Assembly (NCBI GenBank): GCA_016932855.1
Contig: JAFGCB010000037.1
Location: forward strand, 1-39,734
Length of the DNA: 39,734 nucleotides
DNA from: Candidatus Omnitrophota bacterium
Lineage (GTDB): Bacteria > Omnitrophota > Gorgyraeia > Duberdicusellales > Duberdicusellaceae
Direction: 5' to 3'
The notes under the pieces are model-generated. The model saw nothing but the letters and a program-made list of their open reading frames with translations, did no database searches and was not told the origin of the DNA. A program made the position numbers and the translations under genes. Below are positions 32,818-39,734 of the stretch, piece after piece. Numbering within the stretch: the first letter of the stretch is position 1; every line of letters starts with the position of its first letter.

Positions 32818-33504
32818 TTAGGGCTGGTTTCTGACCCAGGAACAAAACGAACAACTGCCGCTATAATCCGGAAGAGGCTCATCTAAAAACTCTACGGCCC
32901 TCTTGAAAGTAGAATAGGCCCGGTCAGGATCGGTCTGCATAGGAATAAGTTCGACTTTAAATCTTGAGCTTCCGTTTTCTCCCACGTCGCTTAATATGTA
33001 ATAAATCAAGTAGCCGGTATTATTGACCTTGTAACTGTTCATTTTAAGCAGCAAGGTATAACAATCCATCTGATTTTGAAAGTATCCTATCGAGTTATCT
33101 TTTAAGCTGAAGCCTCTGGTTTTATAATCCGCGGGCATGTAAACATCCCCGTCCACGAAACATTCATCCAGAGCCCCGAATAATACAGCCCCGCTAAGTG
33201 ATTTATCGCAAAAACAAAGGCCGCTCCTCCAATTCCTCCACTTATCAAGCAATTGCTGATCCTGGATAAGCTCGCAAGCCATCTTGTCTTTAAACTCAGG
33301 AGGCCTTTTTTGCTGCCGCCACTTATCAAAATACTTCTTTACCAGTAAATCCATGCCCCGGGGCAGGGTCGATGAGGGCTGCTCGGGCCGCGATATTTTT
33401 TTCTTAAGCTTTAGCCAGAAACACCGGGGGCAATCAAGAAAAAGATTCAGGCTGGTCGGAGACAATCTATAACTTTGCATGATTAATTGCTTGCCATCCT
33501 TCAT
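32818..33504 (-). CDS. RecB/Cas4-like PD-(D/E)XK nuclease family protein
   Basis: A 228-residue protein with an N-terminal SLNLFLDCPRCFWLKLKK box, where helix and cysteines C25 and C28 match the start of Cas4/AddB-type domains. It then has FGALDECFVDGDVYMPADYK, whose ALD and ADYK supply the PD-(D/E)XK metal residues, QMDCYTLLL as the RecB QxxxY-type motif, and a terminal SGSCSFCSW cysteine pair. Four cysteines at the two ends could hold an iron-sulfur cluster, as in Cas4. No CRISPR array or cas gene is near, so a repair or processing nuclease is more likely. ATGs at 33504 and 33480 are possible; the -10 position favours 33504. Confidence 0.75.
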   Translation of the reverse strand: MKDGKQLIMQSYRLSPTSLNLFLDCPRCFWLKLKKKISRPEQPSSTLPRGMDLLVKKYFDKWRQQKRPPEFKDKMACELIQDQQLLDKWRNWRSGLCFCDKSLSGAVLFGALDECFVDGDVYMPADYKTRGFSLKDNSIGYFQNQMDCYTLLLKMNSYKVNNTGYLIYYILSDVGENGSSRFKVELIPMQTDPDRAYSTFKRAVEFLDEPLPDYSGSCSFCSWVRNQP

Positions 33505-33512
33505 TTGGATTA

Positions 33513-33521
33513 ATTATACCA
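33513..33521 (-). promoter_or_regulatory. extended -10 directly before the nuclease gene
   Basis: TGGTATAAT on the minus strand lies eight bases before the ATG at 33504. Transcription would start within a couple of bases of the codon, and no Shine-Dalgarno sequence is present, so translation would be leaderless. The alternative ATG at 33480 would give a leader of about 26 bases. Confidence 0.5.
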
Positions 33522-33545
33522 GAAAAATAAAGATTAGTAAGACCT

Positions 33546-33695
33546 TTATTTCGCCCTTAAAATCATCGGCGCCCGGCAACGGCTACAGCGATATACAATC
33601 CTCTTGCGGGATAAGGAAGTCTTACGCAAATCTTTTATTTTTTTGAACTTGTGCCCCAAAAGACGGCACAACCAGCACCATTTTGTTCTCTGCAT
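33546..33695 (-). CDS. 49-residue zinc-ribbon protein
   Basis: A short frame encoding MQRTKWCWLCRLLGHKFKK..., with knuckles CWLC (7-10) and CSRC (37-40), a strongly basic middle, and a C-terminal RAPMILRAK. The CRLLGHKF segment recalls DUF1660-type small proteins. Two correctly spaced CxxC pairs and a consensus sigma-70 promoter 60 bases upstream support a real gene, although the ribosome-binding site (CGGGA) is weak. Nucleic-acid binding is plausible from the charge but unproven. It ends 25 bases before the nearby nuclease -10 element. Confidence 0.6.
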   Translation of the reverse strand: MQRTKWCWLCRLLGHKFKKIKDLRKTSLSRKRIVYRCSRCRAPMILRAK

Positions 33696-33761
33696 GATTT
33701 TTTCCCGCGGCTTTCGAATAAAAAATGAAGACTAAAAAATAATCCTACAAATTAAATAATA

Positions 33762-33789
33762 ATTATATGCGAAAAGAATTAGATGTCAA
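33762..33789 (-). promoter_or_regulatory. consensus sigma-70 promoter for the 49-residue zinc-ribbon gene
   Basis: On the minus strand TTGACA (33784-33789) and TATAAT (33762-33767) are both perfect, with a 16-base spacer. This is the best sigma-70 match I found in the window. The start near 33755 leaves a 60-base AT-rich leader before the ATG at 33695. Confidence 0.7.
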
Positions 33790-33819
33790 GGTCTAAATAC
33801 CGCTAAACACTTCCTTTAT

Positions 33820-33931
33820 ACAGCACTTTTGTTTGTAATCGAGCTCCTTAAGGGAAAAGGACGCAATCCCGATCTCAAAATATTTAGGTCTAAAAACTTG
33901 TAGTTTCTATGATCGGAAACTAAAATATTGC
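33820..33931 (+). repeat. 112 bp intergenic element, copy A
   Basis: It begins ACAGCACTTTTGTTTGTAAT and shares nearly all of its first 20 bases, and most of its last 45, with copy B at 37551-37664 in the opposite orientation. Blocks in common include GGTyTAAAA, TAGTTTyTATG and GGAAA. The right end is a decayed inverted match of the left end. It looks like a short non-autonomous mobile element or a structured regulatory repeat. Confidence 0.65.
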
Positions 33932-33996
33932 ATAAACCAGAAAATTATCCGGAAATTCCTTTATTTATCCAAAGAGACCATGCCGGAAGATTATTC

Positions 33997-34698
33997 TCAT
34001 CTTGAGCCAAAAAGCATAAACCAGACCCCGATCAATAAAGGAAAAAGAAACAAGACCCATCCACCGAAAACCAGAAAAGACACAGGGGTCGGTTTGGTAA
34101 CCGGCGGTATTCTAAAGAGGAATTTACGCGAGCTTAACTGCTCGCCGAAAAAAATAAAAGCGAGGGGCCAAATAAGAAACAAAGACATCTGCAAAAAATA
34201 TCCTAATCCCCCGATTATAAAAGCAGAAATTAAATATACGCAAGAAACGCCGAGGGCAAATATTATTGTCTTTCTTCGACTTTTTTTACCAGGAAATATT
34301 TCTGCCAAGGCTATAGACAGCCTGTTTAAAGTAGCATTGCCTTTAGCATATCGGGCAGCTTGTTCGATCTCGCCTCTGTCAGTCCAAATTCCTTCGCAGG
34401 AAAGACATCTGTCCAAGATTACGTTCGAATCATACGAATAATTAAAAATAAGCATGTCTTTGCCGCATCTGGGGCACTTTCGCACAGGCTGTGTTTCTCT
34501 TTTATAAGTAAGAGGCTTTCGCATATAAGCCTCTTTTATATCCTGGAAATCAACTTTGTTCTCGGAAAGTAAGCTCGTTATAACTTCATAAAGCTCTGAT
34601 TTGTCAAACCATATACCGCCACAACGCTTGCAAATATCAACGCTCTGGTCCTGGTATTGAATATTTTCTAGGGGTATTTTACAAACCGGGCAATCCAT
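33997..34698 (-). CDS. zf-TFIIB double zinc-ribbon membrane protein
   Basis: A 233-residue protein with two zf-TFIIB domains: MDCPVCKIPL...DICKRCGGIWFDKSEL (about 1-40) and RKCPRCGKDMLI...LDRCLSCEGIWTDRGEIE (about 74-115). Each has two CxxC knuckles and the GIWxDxxE tail. Three membrane helices follow (about 145-165, 168-185 and 208-230). Soluble zf-TFIIB proteins are common in bacteria and poorly understood; the fusion to membrane helices suggests a membrane-bound sensor or scaffold (inference). No Shine-Dalgarno sequence is seen ahead of the ATG at 34698. Confidence 0.8.
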   Translation of the reverse strand: MDCPVCKIPLENIQYQDQSVDICKRCGGIWFDKSELYEVITSLLSENKVDFQDIKEAYMRKPLTYKRETQPVRKCPRCGKDMLIFNYSYDSNVILDRCLSCEGIWTDRGEIEQAARYAKGNATLNRLSIALAEIFPGKKSRRKTIIFALGVSCVYLISAFIIGGLGYFLQMSLFLIWPLAFIFFGEQLSSRKFLFRIPPVTKPTPVSFLVFGGWVLFLFPLLIGVWFMLFGSR

Positions 34699-34782
34699 AA
34701 AGGTCTATTTCTTTAACGACCGGCTGAATTAAAGTTATTATGGCGGTTAATTATTATGAAGAATAAAACAGACTAATAGCGC

Positions 34783-35532
34783 CTACTCAAACTTGTATTC
34801 CAGATCGATCTGGGCTGAAAAGGCCTCTTTTCCGGCGACAACCTGAGTTTTGGACACAGCCATAGACTCTTTCATCAAAAAATTCTTCTGACGACTATAA
34901 GAAGTCATGGGCGCGGCTCTGCCGTCAAACCAAAAACCTAAAACATTATAAGGCTTAAGGCTAAGGCCTAGCTCTTTGGCTATAAGAGACGCCTTCCTCT
35001 TAGCGTCATCCAGGGCAAGCTTTAAAACCGTATCCTGGGCTTTACTTTCATCCTTTAGATAAAAGGACAAATTCTTCACTTCAGTAGCTCCGTTTGCCAT
35101 GGCAATATCAACCGTATCCGAGGCATAGCCGGAAAGTTTATCGTAACCTAAACTCTCGGCCTTAACAGTGACTTTATTCTGGATTTTTGTTTTCTTGCCT
35201 ATCAAGAAAGCTTTATCCTGGTCAAAATTAAAGTTCGAAGTAGCGAATTCAAGATTGGGGATATTTAACTTTTTTATTGCTTCCGTGATTTTCGATATTT
35301 TTTCGGAATTATCTTTGATAGCGCTTTTAAGACTTGCGCTTTCACTCTCCACCACTAAAACCAGCTTAAAGGAATCCGGCTCTATGTCAACTTCAGCCTC
35401 TCCTCTTACCCGCATGACATATTCTTTAAAGTCCTTACAGCCTTCTTGACTGGATTCCTGCGCGGACAAAGGAATTGAAAGATTAAACAACAAAATAACA
35501 AACAAACTGATAAATAAAATGCTCTTTCTCAT
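34783..35532 (-). CDS. SIMPL (DUF541) domain periplasmic protein
   Basis: A 249-residue secreted protein with a signal peptide ending at IPLSAQES. The SIMPL domain follows: VRGEAEVDIEPDSFKLVLVV (about 43-62), NSEKISKITEAIKKL, DKLSGYASDTVDIAM and LALDDAKRKASLIAKELGL. Members fold as paired beta-barrels and occur in the envelopes of many bacteria; reported roles include oxidative-stress tolerance and surface-protein interaction. GGAGG precedes the ATG, which overlaps the upstream lipoprotein-like gene by four bases. It is the last gene of a small envelope operon. Confidence 0.88.
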   Translation of the reverse strand: MRKSILFISLFVILLFNLSIPLSAQESSQEGCKDFKEYVMRVRGEAEVDIEPDSFKLVLVVESESASLKSAIKDNSEKISKITEAIKKLNIPNLEFATSNFNFDQDKAFLIGKKTKIQNKVTVKAESLGYDKLSGYASDTVDIAMANGATEVKNLSFYLKDESKAQDTVLKLALDDAKRKASLIAKELGLSLKPYNVLGFWFDGRAAPMTSYSRQKNFLMKESMAVSKTQVVAGKEAFSAQIDLEYKFE

Positions 35533-36263
35533 TGTTTACCTCCTTCTGAATATTTATAAAGCCAGTCTAACAGGTTTTTATCCGCTTTCATCTTTACTTC
35601 GAAAATAAAGCCTTCTTCTCCCAGGAAATCCTCAAGGGGTATATTCCAGGAAGCAGAGTTGCTATCCAATTGTTCGGTATTAGCGCTTGCTATCTCAGAA
35701 GGCATAACCAGGGTATAATTAAAATAACAGTCTTTAAAGAGGCTCTTCATCTGAGTCGCATTTTTTTTAACCTCCTTTTCCTTTTCCGAAGGAACATAGA
35801 CATGCTGCTCCTTGTATACTATTAAACCCTGATCATCCTTGGCAATACTTATCTTCTCTCTTTCCTTGTATAAATCTAAAATATTATCGAAGGCGGCGGA
35901 AAAATAAATATGGGTCTTGCCATCTTTTACCTCCTTTCGAAAGCTTTTATCTTTTATCCCGGAAATATTAATATATGCAAGGAGATCTTCTTCGTCTATG
36001 TTTATATCCAATTTTGGCTGTGCCTTTTCCATAGAATCGCTTAAGCTTTTTCTCAACGCCTCGTCCTCTATGAACATACCGATAAAATCGCCCACTGCCT
36101 TGCCTGCTGCCTTGGGATTAGAAACAAGGTGAATCGAAATAGTCCCGGACATATCGGGATTAAGAGACGTCTTCTGCTCACAGTCTAAGCAGCCCCAAGC
36201 AAAAAGCATCATTATCCCCAACGCAACTACATAGGGTAATTTCTTAAATCTTATTCTTAGCAT
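35529..36263 (-). CDS. probable exported lipoprotein, function unknown
   Basis: A 244-residue protein with an N-terminal signal (RIRFKKLPYVVALGIMMLFAWGC). Cysteine 25 could be lipidated, although tryptophan at -2 is unusual, so the lipobox is imperfect. The mature part starts CEQKTSLNPDMSGTISIHLV, a DxSGT strand seen in LppM/DUF3153-like envelope proteins, and is otherwise acidic and alpha/beta without known motifs. It has no membrane helix at the C-terminus. It overlaps both neighbours and so belongs to the SIMPL operon. The family assignment is tentative. Confidence 0.6.
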   Translation of the reverse strand: MLRIRFKKLPYVVALGIMMLFAWGCLDCEQKTSLNPDMSGTISIHLVSNPKAAGKAVGDFIGMFIEDEALRKSLSDSMEKAQPKLDINIDEEDLLAYINISGIKDKSFRKEVKDGKTHIYFSAAFDNILDLYKEREKISIAKDDQGLIVYKEQHVYVPSEKEKEVKKNATQMKSLFKDCYFNYTLVMPSEIASANTEQLDSNSASWNIPLEDFLGEEGFIFEVKMKADKNLLDWLYKYSEGGKQ

Positions 36264-36651
36264 TCTTAAACCTTTCTTTTGGATCTTTTAGAAGGCAGAT
36301 TAACGCCCCGCCCAGAAAACCCCAGGCAAGCACGGCTATTGAAATATAGAATAATGATTTTGTTATTTGTTCTTGATTCTTAAAAATTAGATATTGCCTG
36401 TGGGCGATAATCTTTTCGTAGGTATCCTTCGAACAGCCATGAAAGCTTACTGAAAAAAAGGCAAAATAAGCCGGCAGTAAAATCCCCAACAAGAATATCT
36501 TTCTAAGGATTATGGCCAAATCCTTCCTGCCCAAAGTTTCGATTAACCTGGAAAAGCTCGAACGAAGTAAACGATATACGACAAGACAGGCTCCGCAGAT
36601 ACCTGCGAATATCGTAAAGTAAGAAACTATAAGGTACTGTTCATTGCTCAT
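36244..36651 (-). CDS. small membrane protein, function unknown
   Basis: A 135-residue protein with three hydrophobic helices (about 6-27, 49-68 and 98-120) and a basic cytoplasmic tail (KDPKERFKNAKNKI). I recognise no family. It starts 11 bases inside the end of the next membrane-protein gene and ends inside the lipoprotein-like gene, so the four genes are likely one transcript. It may be a partner subunit of the equally small protein encoded upstream. Confidence 0.6.
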   Translation of the reverse strand: MSNEQYLIVSYFTIFAGICGACLVVYRLLRSSFSRLIETLGRKDLAIILRKIFLLGILLPAYFAFFSVSFHGCSKDTYEKIIAHRQYLIFKNQEQITKSLFYISIAVLAWGFLGGALICLLKDPKERFKNAKNKI

Positions 36652-36997
36652 TTCTGCGGCGCAGGGCTGCTACAAGAATAGTCACCAGCAAAAGATACCC
36701 TAGAAGAAAAAGGCAGATATAGCCGGAGATGGTGGAAACTCCCGAAGCTATCCGCCAAACATACTCCATAAACCTGGTCTGTTCGGTAAAGGTAAATTTA
36801 ACTTCCAACAGGGTTGAAAGAATAAGCAAAGTAAGGCTTATGGAGAATACTCGTAAGTAAAAAGTTGTGCCTGAAGGAAGCTTTATTACTTCATCCAGAA
36901 GATGTCGAAGACTTTTTTCAATAAGAATATAAATCAGGAAACACCCGCCAAAAGAAAGTATGGCCAGCGCTAAAAATGAAAGGATATTACCCAACAT
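36641..36997 (-). CDS. small membrane protein, function unknown
   Basis: A 118-residue protein with three hydrophobic helices (about 4-26, 47-66 and 85-111) and few charged residues apart from the arginine-rich end RRRNEQ. I recognise no family. GGAGGA precedes the ATG at 36997, so this is probably the first translated gene of the four-gene envelope operon ending with the SIMPL protein. The 65-base gap to the upstream zinc-ribbon gene holds no clear promoter, so that gene may belong to the same transcript. Confidence 0.6.
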   Translation of the reverse strand: MLGNILSFLALAILSFGGCFLIYILIEKSLRHLLDEVIKLPSGTTFYLRVFSISLTLLILSTLLEVKFTFTEQTRFMEYVWRIASGVSTISGYICLFLLGYLLLVTILVAALRRRNEQ

Positions 36998-37062
36998 AAC
37001 TCTTCCTCCTCTTTACAATAATTTTTTTCCATAATAAACGCTGAAATTGAAACTTGGGATTA

Positions 37063-37374
37063 TCAGTAAGTCAGCTGGAATATCTGCTGGTAATAACCGT
37101 ATATTGCCCTAAGAGCGACAATAATAACAACTATTAAAAGACAGGTAACAACGCCTACAATGGTAGTTACAATTATCTTGTTTTTTTTGCTGAAATTAGG
37201 GTTGGACCAAAGTAAAGGCAAGGCAAAGGGCCCTAAACATAAAAAAGCTATTGCCAGCTGGAATGGTTTAAGGTGGTCTTTTACCTGGGGCTTCTTATCA
37301 GTAAACTCTCCGCAGTAACGGCACTTTATAGCGTCATCCTGTATCTCTTCAGCGCAAAAAGGACACTTTTTCAT
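37063..37374 (-). CDS. zinc-ribbon membrane protein
   Basis: A 103-residue protein that begins with a zinc ribbon, [20 protein letters not shown] with CGEF (knuckles C4-C7 and C18-C21), a common bacterial zinc-ribbon form. Two hydrophobic helices follow (about 37-57 and 68-92). Its role is unknown; such proteins are often fused to stress or envelope domains. The start has no good ribosome-binding site (GAGATTATA). The promoter 53 bases upstream has the same layout as that of the ABC-F gene. Confidence 0.7.
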   Translation of the reverse strand: MKKCPFCAEEIQDDAIKCRYCGEFTDKKPQVKDHLKPFQLAIAFLCLGPFALPLLWSNPNFSKKNKIIVTTIVGVVTCLLIVVIIVALRAIYGYYQQIFQLTY

Positions 37375-37426
37375 TATAATCTCATATTAAATATTGATGC
37401 TTTTCAAGCTTAACCTCTTAGGAATT

Positions 37427-37454
37427 ATTATAACACTCTTTTAAGGGTTGGAAA
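37427..37454 (-). promoter_or_regulatory. extended -10 promoter for the zinc-ribbon membrane gene
   Basis: Minus strand: TTTCCA (37449-37454), 16-base spacer, TGTTATAAT (-10 at 37427-37432). The -35 lies inside ATCCTTTCCAAC (37447-37458), found at the identical distance in the ABC-F promoter. Start expected near 37420, giving a leader of about 46 bases. Confidence 0.6.
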
Positions 37455-37498
37455 GGATGTTTTAAGGCCTGGGATAAGAACTATTATCTTAAAATTCA

Positions 37499-37534
37499 CA
37501 CCTTTCTACCTAACGATCGTTAGGTAGAAAGGTG
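37499..37534. repeat. 36 bp perfect palindrome
   Basis: The left arm CACCTTTCTACCTAACGA is followed directly by its exact reverse complement, with no loop; the next base on each side breaks the symmetry. The core CTAACGATCGTTAG looks like operators of TetR-family regulators, though none is encoded here. It lies about 125 bases upstream of the zinc-ribbon membrane gene and 80 bases behind its promoter. Confidence 0.85.
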
Positions 37535-37550
37535 CACAGCAGAGCCTAAA

Positions 37551-37664
37551 ACAGTACTTTCTTTTCCAGCCATAAAAACTATCGGCTTTTAAACCCGTAT
37601 ATTTATATTTCGGAAATAGGTATCTCACCCCTAAAAGGGACTAAATTACAAATAAAAGTGCTGT
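37551..37664 (-). repeat. 114 bp intergenic element, copy B
   Basis: Read on the minus strand it starts ACAGCACTTTTATTTGTAAT, differing from copy A at one base in twenty. Its ends form an imperfect terminal inverted repeat: ACAGTACTTTCTTTT on the plus strand against ACAGCACTTTTATTT at the other end. No clear target-site duplication was found. It begins 15 bases beyond the ABC-F stop codon. Confidence 0.7.
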
Positions 37665-37678
37665 AATATGTCAGGGAA

Positions 37679-39601
<1,923 letters not shown>

Positions 39602-39609
39602 AGACTACA

Positions 39610-39637
39610 ATTATAGCAAGAATTTTAAAGTTGGAAA
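39610..39637 (-). promoter_or_regulatory. extended -10 promoter for the ABC-F gene, leaderless
   Basis: Minus strand: TTTCCA (39632-39637), 16-base spacer, TGCTATAAT (-10 at 39610-39615). Only eight bases separate the -10 from the ATG at 39601, so transcription should begin within about two bases of it. No Shine-Dalgarno sequence can fit. Confidence 0.6.
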
Positions 39638-39656
39638 GGATTTTCCGGCGGGCGAA

Positions 39657-39723
39657 TTGACTCACATTAAATGTTACCGAAGCGATAGTTAAATTGAATC
39701 GTTGACTCATAATTAATGTTACC
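39657..39723. repeat. pair of 22 bp direct repeats at window edge
   Basis: Both copies (39657-39678 and 39702-39723) begin TTGACTCA and end AATGTTACC, with 19 of 22 bases identical and starts 45 bases apart. Repeated transposase sites of this kind lie inside the ends of IS21-type elements, so a mobile element may start here and run out of the window. No transposase gene is visible. Confidence 0.5.
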
Positions 39724-39734
39724 CAAAAATGAGG

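Larger units (their letters stand above)
33696..33996. other. intergenic region with promoter and repeat element
   Basis: A 301-base gap between the 49-residue gene and the zf-TFIIB gene. It contains a consensus sigma-70 promoter (33762-33789, leftward) and one copy of the 112 bp repeat (33820-33931). The remaining bases are AT-rich with no visible gene or terminator. Confidence 0.6.
37375..37678. other. intergenic region with promoter, palindrome and repeat
   Basis: A 304-base gap between the zinc-ribbon membrane gene and the end of the ABC-F gene. From left to right it holds a leftward promoter (37427-37454), an AT stem with a 7-base bulge (TTTTAA 37460-37465 with TTAAAA 37489-37494, inner GATAA/TTATC), a 36 bp palindrome and copy B of the intergenic repeat. 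The bulged stem might end the ABC-F transcript, but no clean T-run supports that. Confidence 0.6.

Noticed and set aside
33820-33931. Riboswitch or leader RNA for the repeat element
   Set aside because: The two copies have opposite orientation relative to their flanking genes, and no known aptamer core was recognised; a mobile repeat is simpler.
33980-34441. 153-codon plus-strand frame over the zf-TFIIB gene
   Set aside because: It is the shadow of a frame with two clear zinc ribbons and membrane helices; its own translation is low-complexity basic sequence.

Overview
The window looks like a chromosomal piece of an uncultured Gram-negative bacterium. The double-membrane polysaccharide export genes, AsmA and SIMPL envelope proteins, several small zinc-ribbon proteins and word-like intergenic repeats would suit Omnitrophota (OP3) or a neighbouring candidate phylum. 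That placement is inference; no rRNA, tRNA or ribosomal protein gene is present to confirm it.

Positions 1-27054 hold one long minus-strand exopolysaccharide (EPS) operon. In transcription order it has a small MerR/BldC-like DNA-binding protein, an SLBB export protein, a Wzz chain-length protein, an XrtA-type ATPase and a tyrosine autokinase. These are followed by GlmM and a second export pair (SLBB protein and a fused Wzz-kinase). Next come a Wzy/ligase-like membrane protein, a radical SAM enzyme, a Wzx flippase, five GT4 glycosyltransferases, a polysaccharide deacetylase, a GHL15-type glycosidase-like protein and the priming sugar-phosphate transferase. The operon ends with an unclassified membrane protein carrying an EEINWGQ motif, two methyltransferases, a nucleotidyltransferase and a sixth GT4 cut by the window edge. 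Most genes overlap or nearly touch. The priming transferase is the exception: both of its flanks carry arrays of 7-8 bp degenerate units.

Positions 27061-27577 are a regulatory region. It has a sigma-54-like -24/-12 element facing the EPS operon and an extended -10 promoter facing a divergent, membrane-anchored transglutaminase-like gene. Short motifs are shared between the two sides.

Positions 28544-39601 are a mixed minus-strand region: DNA polymerase IV (dinB), small zinc-ribbon proteins, an AsmA-like protein with a TPR partner, a RecB/Cas4-like nuclease, a zf-TFIIB membrane protein, an operon of envelope proteins including a SIMPL protein, and an ABC-F ATPase. Several promoters here have an extended -10 (TGnTATAAT), and three sit so close to the start codon that the mRNA would be leaderless. 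Intergenic DNA holds two copies of a 112-114 bp element with inverted ends, a 36 bp perfect palindrome, and a pair of 22 bp direct repeats at the right edge that may be the end of a mobile element.

Together the left two thirds describe a Wzx/Wzy-type EPS system: priming on a lipid carrier, GT4 chain building, flipping, polymerisation, kinase-controlled chain length, export, and possible trimming or deacetylation outside the cytoplasm. It uses parts typical of XrtA/EpsH loci, but no exosortase is seen here.
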